From NCBI GenBank assembly GCA_010645155.1, contig CM021317.1:13679956-13743955 (forward strand): a stretch of 64,000 bases of DNA, written 5' to 3'. The first letter of the stretch is position 1; each line of letters begins with the position of its first letter. The notes beneath the pieces were generated by a model. The model was given only the letters and a program-made list of their open reading frames with translations, searched no databases and was not told the origin of the DNA. Both the position numbers and the translations under genes were made by a program. The stretch comes from Tigriopus japonicus. Taxonomy: Eukaryota > Arthropoda > Copepoda > Harpacticoida > Harpacticidae. Shown in pieces: positions 10,193-20,883 of this stretch.

Positions 10193-10280
10193 GTCCTCTT
10201 CTGGGTACACAGTCCTCTTCTGGGTACACGGTCCTCTTCTGGGTACGCGGTCCTCTTTTGGGTACACGGTCCTCTTTTGG
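10193..10280. repeat. 19-bp tandem repeat, about 5 copies
   Basis: Copies of GTCCTCTTCTGGGTACACR in tandem. The two arrays share a CTTTCTTCTCAGTCCTCTT junction. Confidence 0.85.
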
Positions 10281-10518
10281 GTGGGAGCTCTAACCCCTTT
10301 GGCTCATGGAAATAGGCTCTCGATTGCTCATGGAATCGCCGGTAAGGGTCTCAGGGACATGTGAGATATTATCCTCGGTTTCTTTCCATTTTGAATCACT
10401 TCTGCTCATGGAGTTTCCCGACTCCCGAATCAAAAAGTGAGGGCAATGCAGTTCGATTCTCAACCATAGTTTAAGGTGAGAAAAGGAGTAAGGAGGGTCG
10501 TTCAGACCGACTGCGCCA

Positions 10519-10602
10519 TGATGAGTTGGAAGCTTACTGATCTTTATTTAGAGAGCGATATAGCTAAGTCCGTAGATAGAGAGAGAAGAGAAGAACTCTA
10601 CA
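10519..10602. repeat. 84-bp direct duplication, copy 2
   Basis: Identical by eye to 9800-9883. The flanking sequence is unrelated on both sides. Confidence 0.9.
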
Positions 10603-11047
10603 TGCCCGTCCCATCACCGACACATACCCAACATTACCGACACATCAGTAATAGAGAGAGACCTGTTGCAAACAATGAGGTCAAATGAGATGGGCTGCAT
10701 TCTCAACTCGAACTTGGAAGTCTGAAGTCCTACTCAAAGCATAAAGTCTTATTTTGATCCCATCTTCAAGACCGAACAAGAAAAAGTGGCATTCGATTGT
10801 GGCCATCCATATTCTCAGTCACTGCACATCCTACCTTAAAGTTCGATCTTTCAAGATCAGTTCAACCACTCTCTGCCATCAAAAAATGAGATGAAAATCG
10901 CGCATTCAAAGATAACGATAGCTTGGCGAGACCAAAGATAGATATGATACATTTTTTTTGGCATAACGGGGACAGCATGAAGGGCTTCTGTGCCACAGAT
11001 TTCTTTAGTTGAGTTGAATATCATGCTATTTTTAAGTTATTGATTTT
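10603..11047. other. Intergenic, nothing recognised
   Basis: No gene or repeat structure could be supported here. Confidence 0.5.
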
Positions 11048-11688
11048 TAAGGCTCGGAAAAATATTTGCAAAAAAGTGACAAAATATCCATTATATATTT
11101 TCTTCAAAAAGGCCAAAATATTTGGAAAATAAGCCGGTTGGCCAATTATTTGCGGTTGCCAGTTGGCCAATTGTTGGCCAATTATTTTATTTTTATTTAA
11201 AATTCTTCCTTTTTTTTGATGTTTTACACGAAAATTGAAATAAACAATTACAAAACTAGATTTATTTTGACTCTATCAAATGCAAAAGCCCATTATTTGG
11301 TATTTTTTTGTCTGTGTGCCCTGAATTTCCAAATTCATTTCTGGTGAATTTGATACATTTGACCGTTTTTAGAGGAATACTTGAATAAAATTGATTCAAA
11401 AATATAAGTTCCAATTTGCCTCAACAGATGCCGCACTTTTTTCGTGGAAGACACTAGTTTTGATTGTGAATGTCTATAATCCTAGTACAAATGCCATTTT
11501 GTAGAGGTTTTGAATTTTTGGTGCATTTTTGGTAAGCCCTTTTGAGCATTTCAATTATTCTCTTCAATTTTGCTTGTTATATATTTTCTGATTCAAATAT
11601 TCGAGAATATATATTTGATCTTTCCTTGAAATAATCGACGAAAAATGGATAAATATTTTATATTTTAAAAGAATATTTCCGGGCTCTA
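11048..11688. mobile_element. hAT-type MITE, long variant of the family at 42118-42608
   Basis: Starts TAAGGCTCGGAAAAATATTTG and ends with GAATATTTCCGGGCTCTA. It can be followed alongside 42118-42608 for most of its length (GACAAAATATCCA, CCATTTTGTAGAGG, TTTTTGGTAAGCCC, CAAATATTCGAGAA). About 150 extra bp near 11140-11285 contain repeated TTGGCCAATT. Flanks TTGATTTT and TTGATGAT agree at 6 of 8 bases, so this copy is older than the one at 42 kb. Confidence 0.8.
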
Positions 11689-12284
11689 TTGATGATATTA
11701 ACAAATGAATGGTGGATTAAGCTGCCTAGTTTTCAAAATTGAACTCAACAATTCGTCATTTGCTGTAGGCTTGTTCAAATACACTAAACATAGACATGTG
11801 GTACGTATGTCATAAGAAAATAGGTCTCAAGAAGTCCCGAAAAAAACCCAAGATGTCCTTGGTGCTTTCTATATCAAAGGATACAAAAAGCGTAATCCAT
11901 AGTTCTATTGGTATTGAAAAATCCTGAACTTTTATACTCCTTAGGCCATAGGAGAATAACATAAATGAATATATTGGAGCATGTTTTGAAATAAAAGTGC
12001 ATATTTGGGGAAAGGCAGGAACACGGTCCAGTCCGTTCAGTTTATCTAGTTATCCTTCCATGAACATTTCTCCTGAGAATATGTACCCAGTGTTTCCACA
12101 CAAACACTTTTTTCATGGTCAGTCAGGTATTTTCATTCAGCAAGTTAGAGGTGATTTTTTTTTTGAGAATGCAACTTTTGTAACTCTCAGTACTATCTTG
12201 AACAAGTCTGAATTTGGAACTTGAAGTTGTGCTATGTATTCGGAATATGAATACGGGCCCTGGAAACCTGGAAATGATGTTTGA

Positions 12285-12380
12285 AGCAAGATTCCTCGTG
12301 GTAAAAGCAAAATGTGCATGTCAATTGAAAAAGCCATAAGCATCAATATACGTCTAGCTTCAACTTTGCCTTAAAAGGGC
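12285..12380. repeat. Dispersed repeat, copy 2 (copy 1 at 4300-4520)
   Basis: CTCGTGGTAAAAGCAAAATG and ATCAATATACGTCTAG correspond to 4365-4435 in the same order and spacing. Confidence 0.55.
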
Positions 12381-12607
12381 ACTCTGTTGCAAAAGTAAAA
12401 GGACAGAGTAGTTTTTTCGATAAGGACCCTAATATGAGAAACACCCAATGAATGAACTATATAGGGACATCTAGTAAGGGTTAAGAGTGCATGTTAAAGT
12501 TTTGTTTAGAGTCATTCCTCAAGCATAGGTACTCCAACAAATGTTTAATGTTTTGGACCACAATATTATATTGCAAAAGTTTACAAAGACTCGTAAGGAC
12601 AAGTGAG

Positions 12608-13371
12608 CAGGGTTGCATCGGAGAAAAACCCGCCCGGGTTTTTCGGGCGGTTTTTCGGTATATACTCTTCTTCATATTGGACCACATTTACATATCACAT
12701 CTGAGTTTTGACGATACACAACAGATTTATAACACGATTTTTTTCGCAAGAAACAGCAACCTTTGACATTTTTTGTCTCAATTGCTTAAATCCTAAAGGA
12801 AATTATTTGAAATAAATATCTTACACACTTTCACAGTACTTTTTCAAAGAATTAGTGTTTTTTTAAATTCTAGAATAATGTGTGTAAAGCAAAAAAATAT
12901 GTTCTTAAGGAAACCTAAGGTTTAAAAAGAGAAATTTGCGATAAAAACTTTACCCAAACATATATTTGGCAAAATTTGACACTTTTATGTCAACAAGTAA
13001 CATCTTAAGCCAGCAAATGGTAACTTGATAACAACTTCCGTCGCATTGAGTGCAACTTTTAACAACATATTGCAACTTTAGGGCTAAAAAAGCCTGCAAA
13101 TTGTAGCCAAAAAACAATAACTTTATTCAAGCCCTATTTATAACATATCCCCATATCCCCATACATAATTCATATCTTCTTCAAGAGTTTTAGGCGATAC
13201 AAGATCGACGAGTATTGAATTTAAGTCGCATATAGTCACTCACACAGAGGTGAGCACAATTTTAAGGGACGAATTAGGGGCTTTTAGGGCAAAAAGGAGA
13301 GAAACCCGAAAAACCCGCCCGGGTGGATTTTTCGGGTTTAATGTCAACCGGGCGGGATTGAAGCAACCCTG
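12608..13371. mobile_element. hAT-type non-autonomous element, 764 bp, perfect 8-bp target duplication
   Basis: Termini CAGGGTTGCATCGG and the inverse of CAGGGTTGCTTCAA are flanked by CAAGTGAG on both sides (12600-12607 and 13372-13379). Subterminal regions carry repeated palindromic AACCCGCCCGGGTTTTT motifs, typical of subterminal transposase-binding repeats in hAT elements. There is no transposase frame inside. Confidence 0.9.
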
Positions 13372-13852
13372 CAAGTGAGTGAGTGGGTCAATAGATTAAG
13401 GGATATTTCTCATCCTTAGCTATTCTTGCTCACAGATGCGTAAAAAGCCACCTGGGAAGATTCAAAACCAGTATTGGCAATCTAAGTCGAGTTTTACTCA
13501 CCTAAGAATAACCAGACCCTATTAAATCATTCAGAAGGTATTGTGCATTTCTTTTTTTTGGTTGCGGATATTTATTGCCTCTAAAAAGGAATGGAAATCC
13601 TTGTAAAGATAGTTAATCATTAAAGTTACTGCACAAAATAAGATTGATTTAATACTTGGTGAAGCAACAAATTACTGTTGGCAGATTTTTACAACCCTTT
13701 AATAGAGGGCAGATCATGCCTAGTATTTACATATTTGTCCAATCCTGCCATTTAATATGGTCATTTTGGGAAAAACTTGACTGTCCTTATTCTTTTGCAA
13801 CAGGCTGTGGAATGCAAATAATAAAGAATGGATAGCAAAATTGAAACGATGT

Positions 13853-15210
13853 GCTCGCCATCGGCGTAACCGGCCCTTCATCCATTGCCTACTATCTCGC
13901 CATAGGCGTAACCGGCATTCCTTCAATGGCCACGACCTCGCCATTGGCGTACCCGGCCCTTCATTCATTGCCCACAACTTCACCATCAGTGTAACCAGCA
14001 TTCCTTCAATGGCCACGACCTTGCAATCGGCGTAACTGGCATCCCTTCCACAGCCATGACCTCGCCATCGGCGTAACCGGCCCTTCATTCATTGCCCACA
14101 ACCTCACCATTGGCGTAACCGGTATTCCTTCAATGGCCACGACCTCGCCATTGGCGTAACCGGCCCTTCATTCATTGCCCACAACTTCACCATCAGTGTA
14201 ACCAGCATTCCTTCAATGGCCACGACCTTGCAATCGGCGTAACTGGCATCCCTTCCACAGCCATGACCTCGCCATCGGCGTAACCGGCCCTTCATTCATT
14301 GCCCACAACCTCACCATTGGCGTAACCGGTATTCCTTCAATGGCCACGACCTCGCCATTGGCGTAACCGGCCCTTCATTCATTGCCCACAACTTCACCAT
14401 CAGTGTAACCAGCATTCCTTCAATGGCCACGACCTTGCAATCGGCGTAACTGGCATCCCTTCCACAGCCATGACCTCGCCATCGGCGTAACTGGCCCTTC
14501 ATTTATTGCCCACAACCTCACCATTGGCGTAACCGGTATTCCTTCAATGGCCACGACCTCGCCATTGGCGTAACCGGCCCTTCATTCATTGCCCACAACT
14601 TCACCATCAGTGTAACCAGCATTCCTTCAATGGCCACGACCTTGCAATCGGCGTAACTGGCATCCCTTCCACAGCCATGACCTCGCCATCGGCGTAACTG
14701 GCCCTTCATTTATTGCCCACAACCTCACCATTGGCGTAACCGGTATTCCTTCAATGGCCACAACCTTGCCATTGGCGTAACCGGCATTCCATCAATGGCC
14801 ACGACCTCGCCATTGGCGTAACCGTCATTCCTTCAATGGCCATGACCTTGCAATCGGCGTAACTGGCATCCCTTCCACGGTCATGACCTCGCCATTGGCG
14901 TAACCGGCCCTTCATCCATTGCCCACAACCTTGCCATTGGCGTAACCGGCATTCCTTCAATGGCCCCGACCTCACCATTGGCGCAACCGGCCCTTCATCC
15001 ATTGCCCACAACCTCACCATTGGCATAACCGGTATTCCTTCAATGGCCACAACCTTGCCATTGGCGTAACCGGCATTCCTTCAATGGCCACGACCTCGCC
15101 ATTGGCGTAACTGGCCCGTCATCCATTGCCCACATCCTCACCATTGGCGTAACCGGCATTCATTCCAATGGCCACGACCTTGGCATCGGCGTACCCGGCC
15201 TTCATCCACT
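13853..15210. repeat. Higher-order satellite: 207-bp unit of six ~34.5-bp monomers
   Basis: Monomers alternate between two types, CCTTCAATGGCCACGACCTC and CCTTCATTCATTGCCCACAA, each joined by CCATTGGCGTAACCGG-like links. The 207-bp block repeats almost exactly at 14104, 14311 and 14518, with more diverged monomers on both sides. Because 207 is a multiple of three, the minus strand shows repeated 63-codon frames (MKGRLRRWRGHGCGRD..). I treat these as by-products of the period, not genes. Confidence 0.92.
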
Positions 15211-15215
15211 TCCTG

Positions 15216-17227
15216 TATGGCTTGGAACTCACTCCCTTGCCCATTTGGCATGGAGCTGTTCCCTTTCCGTAGTCGGAAGCTCAGGGGGAGCTGTGGTGAC
15301 CCTGTAATACTGGTTTCTCGCTTCCTTTATACTCTTTTTCATCCTTCCTATATATACAAATACCTTTCTGCCAATAAATCAGTCATCTACCATGCCTCGA
15401 CTCATTATGTTATGTGTCGGATCATAGATCCGCCACAATGTGATGTTTATTTAAAAAAACATATCATAGTGTTTTGGGTTTAAACTCTCAAATCCTTTCA
15501 AATCAAACTTAAAAAATGCAAGAAAATGTTTCCTTTTTGTTTGATGCCATTAAAAGAAAGCTTGATTATCACATTTTTTTTTCGCAAACCTGGGCATTTC
15601 GCTTGCCCTTGACCCCTTGGCATGGCGGCAAATTCAAGCCATTGTGATGTCGCCCTGCTCTCGTCCAGGTCATTATTTCGACCTACGTCCATATCTCTAG
15701 ATGTCCGTGTCTAAGCATAGGTAGATGTGCAGGATATTTTGTCCTTAAGAAATTAGTAGACAAAAAAACAGTTGTGGTGTTTTAAAAGTTCAGATGCCTT
15801 CTTTTATAAAATTTATGTAGACAAAAATAGACCTTCGAAGATCTAAAATCAAAGACCCATAAAAATGTATATTTGAATAAATAAATATTCAAAACCTTGA
15901 AGTCATCTGTGGCACTTCATCTCCAAGACAAACTAGCACCCATGGACAAATCAGTCAGGGATTGTGCACTTCAGAGCTACCCAGTCCAGACACTGTCAAG
16001 ATATTTCCACAAATACATTCAGGCAGCCATCAAAATTTACCAAATTTGCATTTGAAGTGTCCTTAAAAATTATTCATTGATACAATTTCCAGACCGGTGA
16101 TTTTCTTGGAAAATCCCTCGCCAATGGTGTCGCCATTCACTCTCTGGTTGTTATTTGCACTGACCGTCTCAGTCTCTTTTAATAACAACCAGCTTGTTAC
16201 CTTCAAAGGGATGACCTATGATGAAGATATTGTAATCCTTAAAACACAAATACAATGGTTACCTGTGCTCGGGCATATTTCCTTGGAATTTTCCCGATGC
16301 ACAGTAAAAGGTAGACTTGGCCGTGCAAAATTAATAGGCCCATGACAAGTCGTGAAGATTGGTTGAGATGATGCCGTCGACTGTACTCAAACTCACGTCC
16401 ATATTTGGTATGATTATCACTCGAATCAACTTCTAGGGGCGTCACATCAACGTGTAATGTACTTCCAAACAGGTTTGGAGACAAAGATTCATTGCTGAGT
16501 TTCTTCAAACTTCCAAAGTCTGCTGAGTAAGTGCTACGATTTTGCGAATGATGTACGTACTATGCAAAAATAATATTAGGCACTTGATTTATTTTGCAAA
16601 TTATGAAATCTTTGATGAGCGAAGTTCCAAAAAATAATGAGCATTTTTGAGACTTCAACTAGAATGAAGACCATTTAGAGCTATTAAATACTAGAGGGAG
16701 AGTAATCGTAAAAACGTGTGCTCCTCGCCAATGAACCGAGAAAAATATCAGTGGAGACCTTGCGTTGCCAGACCCATCTTGCGTTGATATCCAACATGGT
16801 GGCCAGTACATAATTTTTGATCCTACTTTTTGGCCACATGTCAACTATGTTTCTTTGATAGCTATCATTTTTTCGAAAAGGATCATTTCTCACAAACGGG
16901 TGCCATTTAAGCTAAATGATGCCACTCAAAAGAAGATAATCGTCACGACAAAGGACTTAAATTTCGCAAAAAACACTAGCATAGTAGATCTCGCCCAGGC
17001 AACCATGCTGGAAATCAATGTAAGATGCGTCTGGTGACGTGGTCTTCGCTGATGTGTTTCTGGGTTCATTATTGAGCGGACAAAGTTCGGGTACATTTGA
17101 AATGTGTGACCAAGGAAATGACAACTATGCAATTGACGAATCAAAGTGGAATTGAGTTATGTTTTGAGCCATTTTTTTATTTTGCTAGTGGGTACCTTCT
17201 TGAAAGAACCAAAGACGTCACAAGGTG
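15216..17227. other. Intergenic, no gene supported
   Basis: The only candidate is a 73-codon plus-strand ORF at 16124-16345. It has a good CCAATGG start context and a hydrophobic N-terminus (MVSPFTLWLLFALTVSVSF) that could be a signal peptide. It has no paralogue in the window, no promoter signs and no clear splice sites, so I do not call it as a gene. Confidence 0.4.
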
Positions 17228-17234
17228 GTTATGC

Positions 17235-19442
17235 TAGAGCTCTATATTAGAAAGAGTACAATCATATCCAACGCCATCTAGTTCATTCTGCTCACAACTG
17301 CTAGCCGTTCCCAAAAGGATGCACAAGTACCTAGTGATGTGACTTGGGCAAGTAATGAGTCATCACAAACACCCAAGAACAAGTTGTTGACAAGCATTAC
17401 TTGGGCAATACACCAATACACTTCCCAAGCTCAAGGAACATTGGAAGATGCAGTTGCCGGCAGTTGCTCTTTGAAGAGTTAAGATACTTGCAGTGTGACT
17501 TAGAAGAAAAAATGTCAAGTTGCATTTTCGATGATCTTTTGACCTTAATAATTTAGCAATAAATAGTGGAAGTGATACAAAAAAAATATTTCAATTTGGA
17601 TAGCATTTGCAAAACCATGGTATTTTTGTTTCGGTTCTAGGCCACACATGAATGCACTTTTGAGGCTAATCAAGACCGAGATTTAGAAGTCACACTTCCA
17701 GAACAATCTCGTTTACTCAGAGTTGCCGGCATGAAAAAGTAAAATGCCAAATCGTTTTTTAGTATTCTCGAAATATTTTGCATTTCCCCATGTGAGAGAA
17801 TTGAAGTGTGTAATTTTCTTAAAAATACATCCTTTCAAAGGTATGGGCCCTATTTAGCTGAATCAGCCTGGTTTAGTGAAATTCGGATGGCAAGTTTATT
17901 CTTCGTTCATAGCAAATTTGGCAAACCTGTTAGCTGGGAAAAGTACTTGTACAAGCACCCAAGCTATGCCAAGCTTCAGCAAGCCCAAGCATTGTGCCAG
18001 CACAGCTTGCCCAATCTCTTGTTTGCCCCCATCACTACAAGTACCCTCTAAGCTGAACAAGTTTTCCAAACTATCAGACCAAGATAGCACCTTTTGAGAA
18101 ACTAAAGGGCCTAGAACCTTAATGAAGGGGTCTAAAATGAACTATTAGTGTGTTTCAAATGATTCAAAGCTGAATTGCCTGTAAAATTAGGTTTAAAACC
18201 TAAAAGACTAAGAGAAAAATGAATATCTCACCCCTCATTGTGATCAATGCTTTTTCAGAGAAAACGTTCACAATCAGGGCTTCTACCATAAAAAATGTGT
18301 GAGAAAGAATAGTGATAGAGAGGAGCATGTTGAGTTTTCCTTTCTTTACCTATCAACCCTGAAATGTTGAGTCAAGTCCTTCAAGTCCTTGTTTGCTCAC
18401 TGGGCTCAGTGTGGAGAGCGCGAGAGAGAGAAAGGGAGAGAGAGAGCTGGCCCGGCCCAGCAATCCTTGCAGTTCCCTTCTTAACAAGTGCCAGTGGGCA
18501 AGCTGGGCAAGCCATCTGAAGCTAGCAAGCATTTGACTGGACTCCCCTGCTGGCCACCACTGTGGCCACCACCACTTACACCTGTGATCTAAAGAACCTC
18601 TTGTAAAAGAAGCGTTGTCAAAACCCTAGCGACAGAAAATTCATGGCGGCGAAAAGGCTAAGCTTTAAAAAATCCAAACAAGACAGAAGCTCACATTTCA
18701 ATGTAGTGAATATGGATCCTTGAGAGAATCTTTTTGGCCATACCGTGCAGTTTAAACGTTTTCGTTACCTAATATGTATTAGAATATATGTAATATGTTC
18801 ACCGAAAATGGGAAAAACTGCAGAGGGGAGTGATTTCTTGCCCTTGCGGCTCGTTTGTTTGGATTTTTTCCCTCCTTCTATTTCCTCCTCGTCTCTCAAC
18901 CAATCAGAAACAAGAACACGGAATGAGACTTCTCTTCTTTTACAAGAGCTTCTGTACTGTGATCTTGCATATCAAGGGGTAGGTGGGCAAGTTTAAATAG
19001 CAGTCAGGGGTGAAGTCAAGAGAGGAAGAAAATTCCCTGCGCTCTTTCTCAGCAATAACCATGACAGCGAAGCACAAGAGGGAAGAGAATTCAGCAGCCC
19101 TGCAATTTCATTTCCAATCACATTGTTGCCATCACCTCTTGCATCAACATGTCCAAGGGGATAGATTTTCATTCTCTTACTGTCTTTTAAAGCTTTAAAC
19201 CTAATTTTACAGGCAATTCAGCTTTGAATCATTTGAAACACACTAATAGTTCATTTTGGACCCCTTCATTAAGGTTCTAGGCCCTTTAGTTTCTCAAAAG
19301 GTGCTATCTTGGTCTGATAATTTGGAAAACTTGTTCAGCTTAGAGGGTACCTGTGCATCCTTTTGGGAACGGCGAGCAGTTGTGAGCAGAATGAGCTAGA
19401 TGGCGTTGGATATGATTGTACTCTTTCTAATATAGAGCTCTA
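17235..19442. mobile_element. Long inverted-repeat element with 7-bp target duplication, carrying a nested hAT insertion
   Basis: The termini TAGAGCTCTATATTAG and CTAATATAGAGCTCTA open inverted arms of about 250-300 bp. The left arm is 17235-17331 plus 18046 to about 18240; the right arm is about 19150-19442. GTTATGC flanks both sides (17228-17234 and 19443-19449). The arms are highly similar; for example CTGAATTGCCTGTAAAATTA on the left mirrors the right arm. The centre, 18240-19150, is noncoding, with a GA-rich run near 18419-18446. Without the nested insertion the element is about 1.5 kb. Long arms could suggest a MULE-like or foldback element; the family is not established. Confidence 0.82.
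17332..18037. mobile_element. hAT-type non-autonomous element, 706 bp, nested in the left arm of 17235-19442
   Basis: Starts TAGTGATGTGACTTGGGCAA and ends CATCACTA, with the 8-bp duplication CAAGTACC at 17324-17331 and 18038-18045. Removing the element and one duplicate restores the left arm so that it pairs with 19345-19360. Subterminal motifs ACTTGGGCAAGT / CTTGCCCAA recur. No transposase is encoded. Confidence 0.92.
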
Positions 19443-19449
19443 GTTATGC

Positions 19450-20045
19450 CTTGAATTTTAATACTACAACTAGGAACTTTTTTTGCCAATACATTGAATA
19501 AATCACCAATATTGATATTAGATTTCTTGATTTAGCAAGAACCTAAATTTAAGTTTTATGTTATGTAGGGTTAATATTATAGATATGCGGACAAAAACTA
19601 ACTTTTGGCTTCAAGAATGATTTTTAAAAAGTTGGCCTTGATTCACATGTTTGGTCACACTAACTGTCCGCTCAACAGTTGCGGTGGCGACATTCTCAAC
19701 CCGAGCAAAACGTCTTCCCCCTTCCTTGCCAAATCAGTTTGATCAAAACTTGCACGCGATCTAGTATTATATAAATATCTAAGGTTAAGACACATAGATC
19801 TAAAGAAGCTCATAGGAAAAAAGCGTCTTGCCGGTTGATTTTGAAGCTTTACACCTTTGCCATTGTCACCATCATGAAGCCAGGAATTTCAAGTAAAAAG
19901 GGAGTTCAATTTCACAATTTATTTTCATAAATCAAGCCAATAAATATCACCACCATCATCAAATCACAAATAAGGAAATATTTAAGCTATTAAATAAACA
20001 ATATGTAACCATTTTTCAGGTCTAAATTTGCTATTGGCCGAATTC
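19450..20045. other. Intergenic, nothing recognised
   Basis: No gene or repeat could be supported. Confidence 0.5.
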
Positions 20046-20553
20046 TAGGCCTGTGATGCAATTGTGAATGAAATTATAATTACCTAATTGAATTATCCAA
20101 TATCAATTACATTAATGCCATTTGAAGTTCATTTGCAAGCAATTGTGACTTTAATTGCTTACATTTAGAGTCAAAGTAATTACAATGAATTACATTTGAA
20201 TGAATTTAATTGACAGTTTTCAATTACAAATTATAATTAAATTTTCACGTACGGCAGAAGTTCTGCGACTAAACATTTCGCACATTTTCCCCAGTCTTTT
20301 CCAATCTTTTTCAGTATGTAAATTTACGCACCCAAATGCGCAAGTTTTTGAGGCTTTCCACACCTGTTGCACTAAAAAGAATGGATTTCCAGTTGGGTTT
20401 GAAAAATAATGTAATTGAACGTAATTCAATAACCTTTTGAAAGCAACTGAATATATTACTTATGAAAATAAAGTAATTTTTATTTTATTCAATTTGTTAT
20501 GAGACAAAAGTAATTGCAATTAATTACATTGTAAAGTTATTGACACAGGTCTG
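20046..20553. mobile_element. Probable hAT-type MITE, 508 bp, AATTAC-rich
   Basis: Ends TAGGCCTGTG and CACAGGTCTG are inverted. Flanks CCGAATTC and CCAAATTC match at 7 of 8 bases. The interior is full of TAATTACAATTAC-type motifs, as in the element at 22393-23369. Confidence 0.7.
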
Positions 20554-20843
20554 CCAAATTCTTTTATCTTGCTCTTCTTGACTTGTTGGACTTTTTGAAA
20601 CTGTATATGTCATTGGCAGTAACTAGTTTCAGATTGACACTTTTTTCCCATGAGTTTTTAGTCAGTTTTACGCCAATTTTTAGAATTCCAGTGGCTTTCA
20701 GTTTAACATCAATTTGCAAGGGTAAATGGATTCAAGAATCTAAAATGAAAGCACAACAGAAGCTGAACTTCCCAAACAAAATAAATATATTGCTTTGCTC
20801 AATGAAAATCGCTTGTTAAAATTAAACATGAACCCAACACGAT

Positions 20844-20849
20844 TTTATT
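20844..20849 (-). terminator. Poly(A) signal of glycine-rich gene 3
   Basis: AATAAA on the minus strand, 34 bases after the stop codon of the gene at 20884-24494. Confidence 0.65.
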
Positions 20850-20883
20850 CGGCTAGTTCTTGTAATTATGCTGACAACAAAAA

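Noticed and set aside
13720..15050. Repeated minus-strand ORFs of 63-122 codons
   Set aside because: They exist because the satellite period (207 bp) is a multiple of three. There is no promoter, splice or domain evidence.
16124..16345. Small secreted protein ORF
   Set aside because: Good start context and hydrophobic N-terminus, but no TATA, poly(A) site, homologue or splice evidence. The overlapping minus ORF is equally long.
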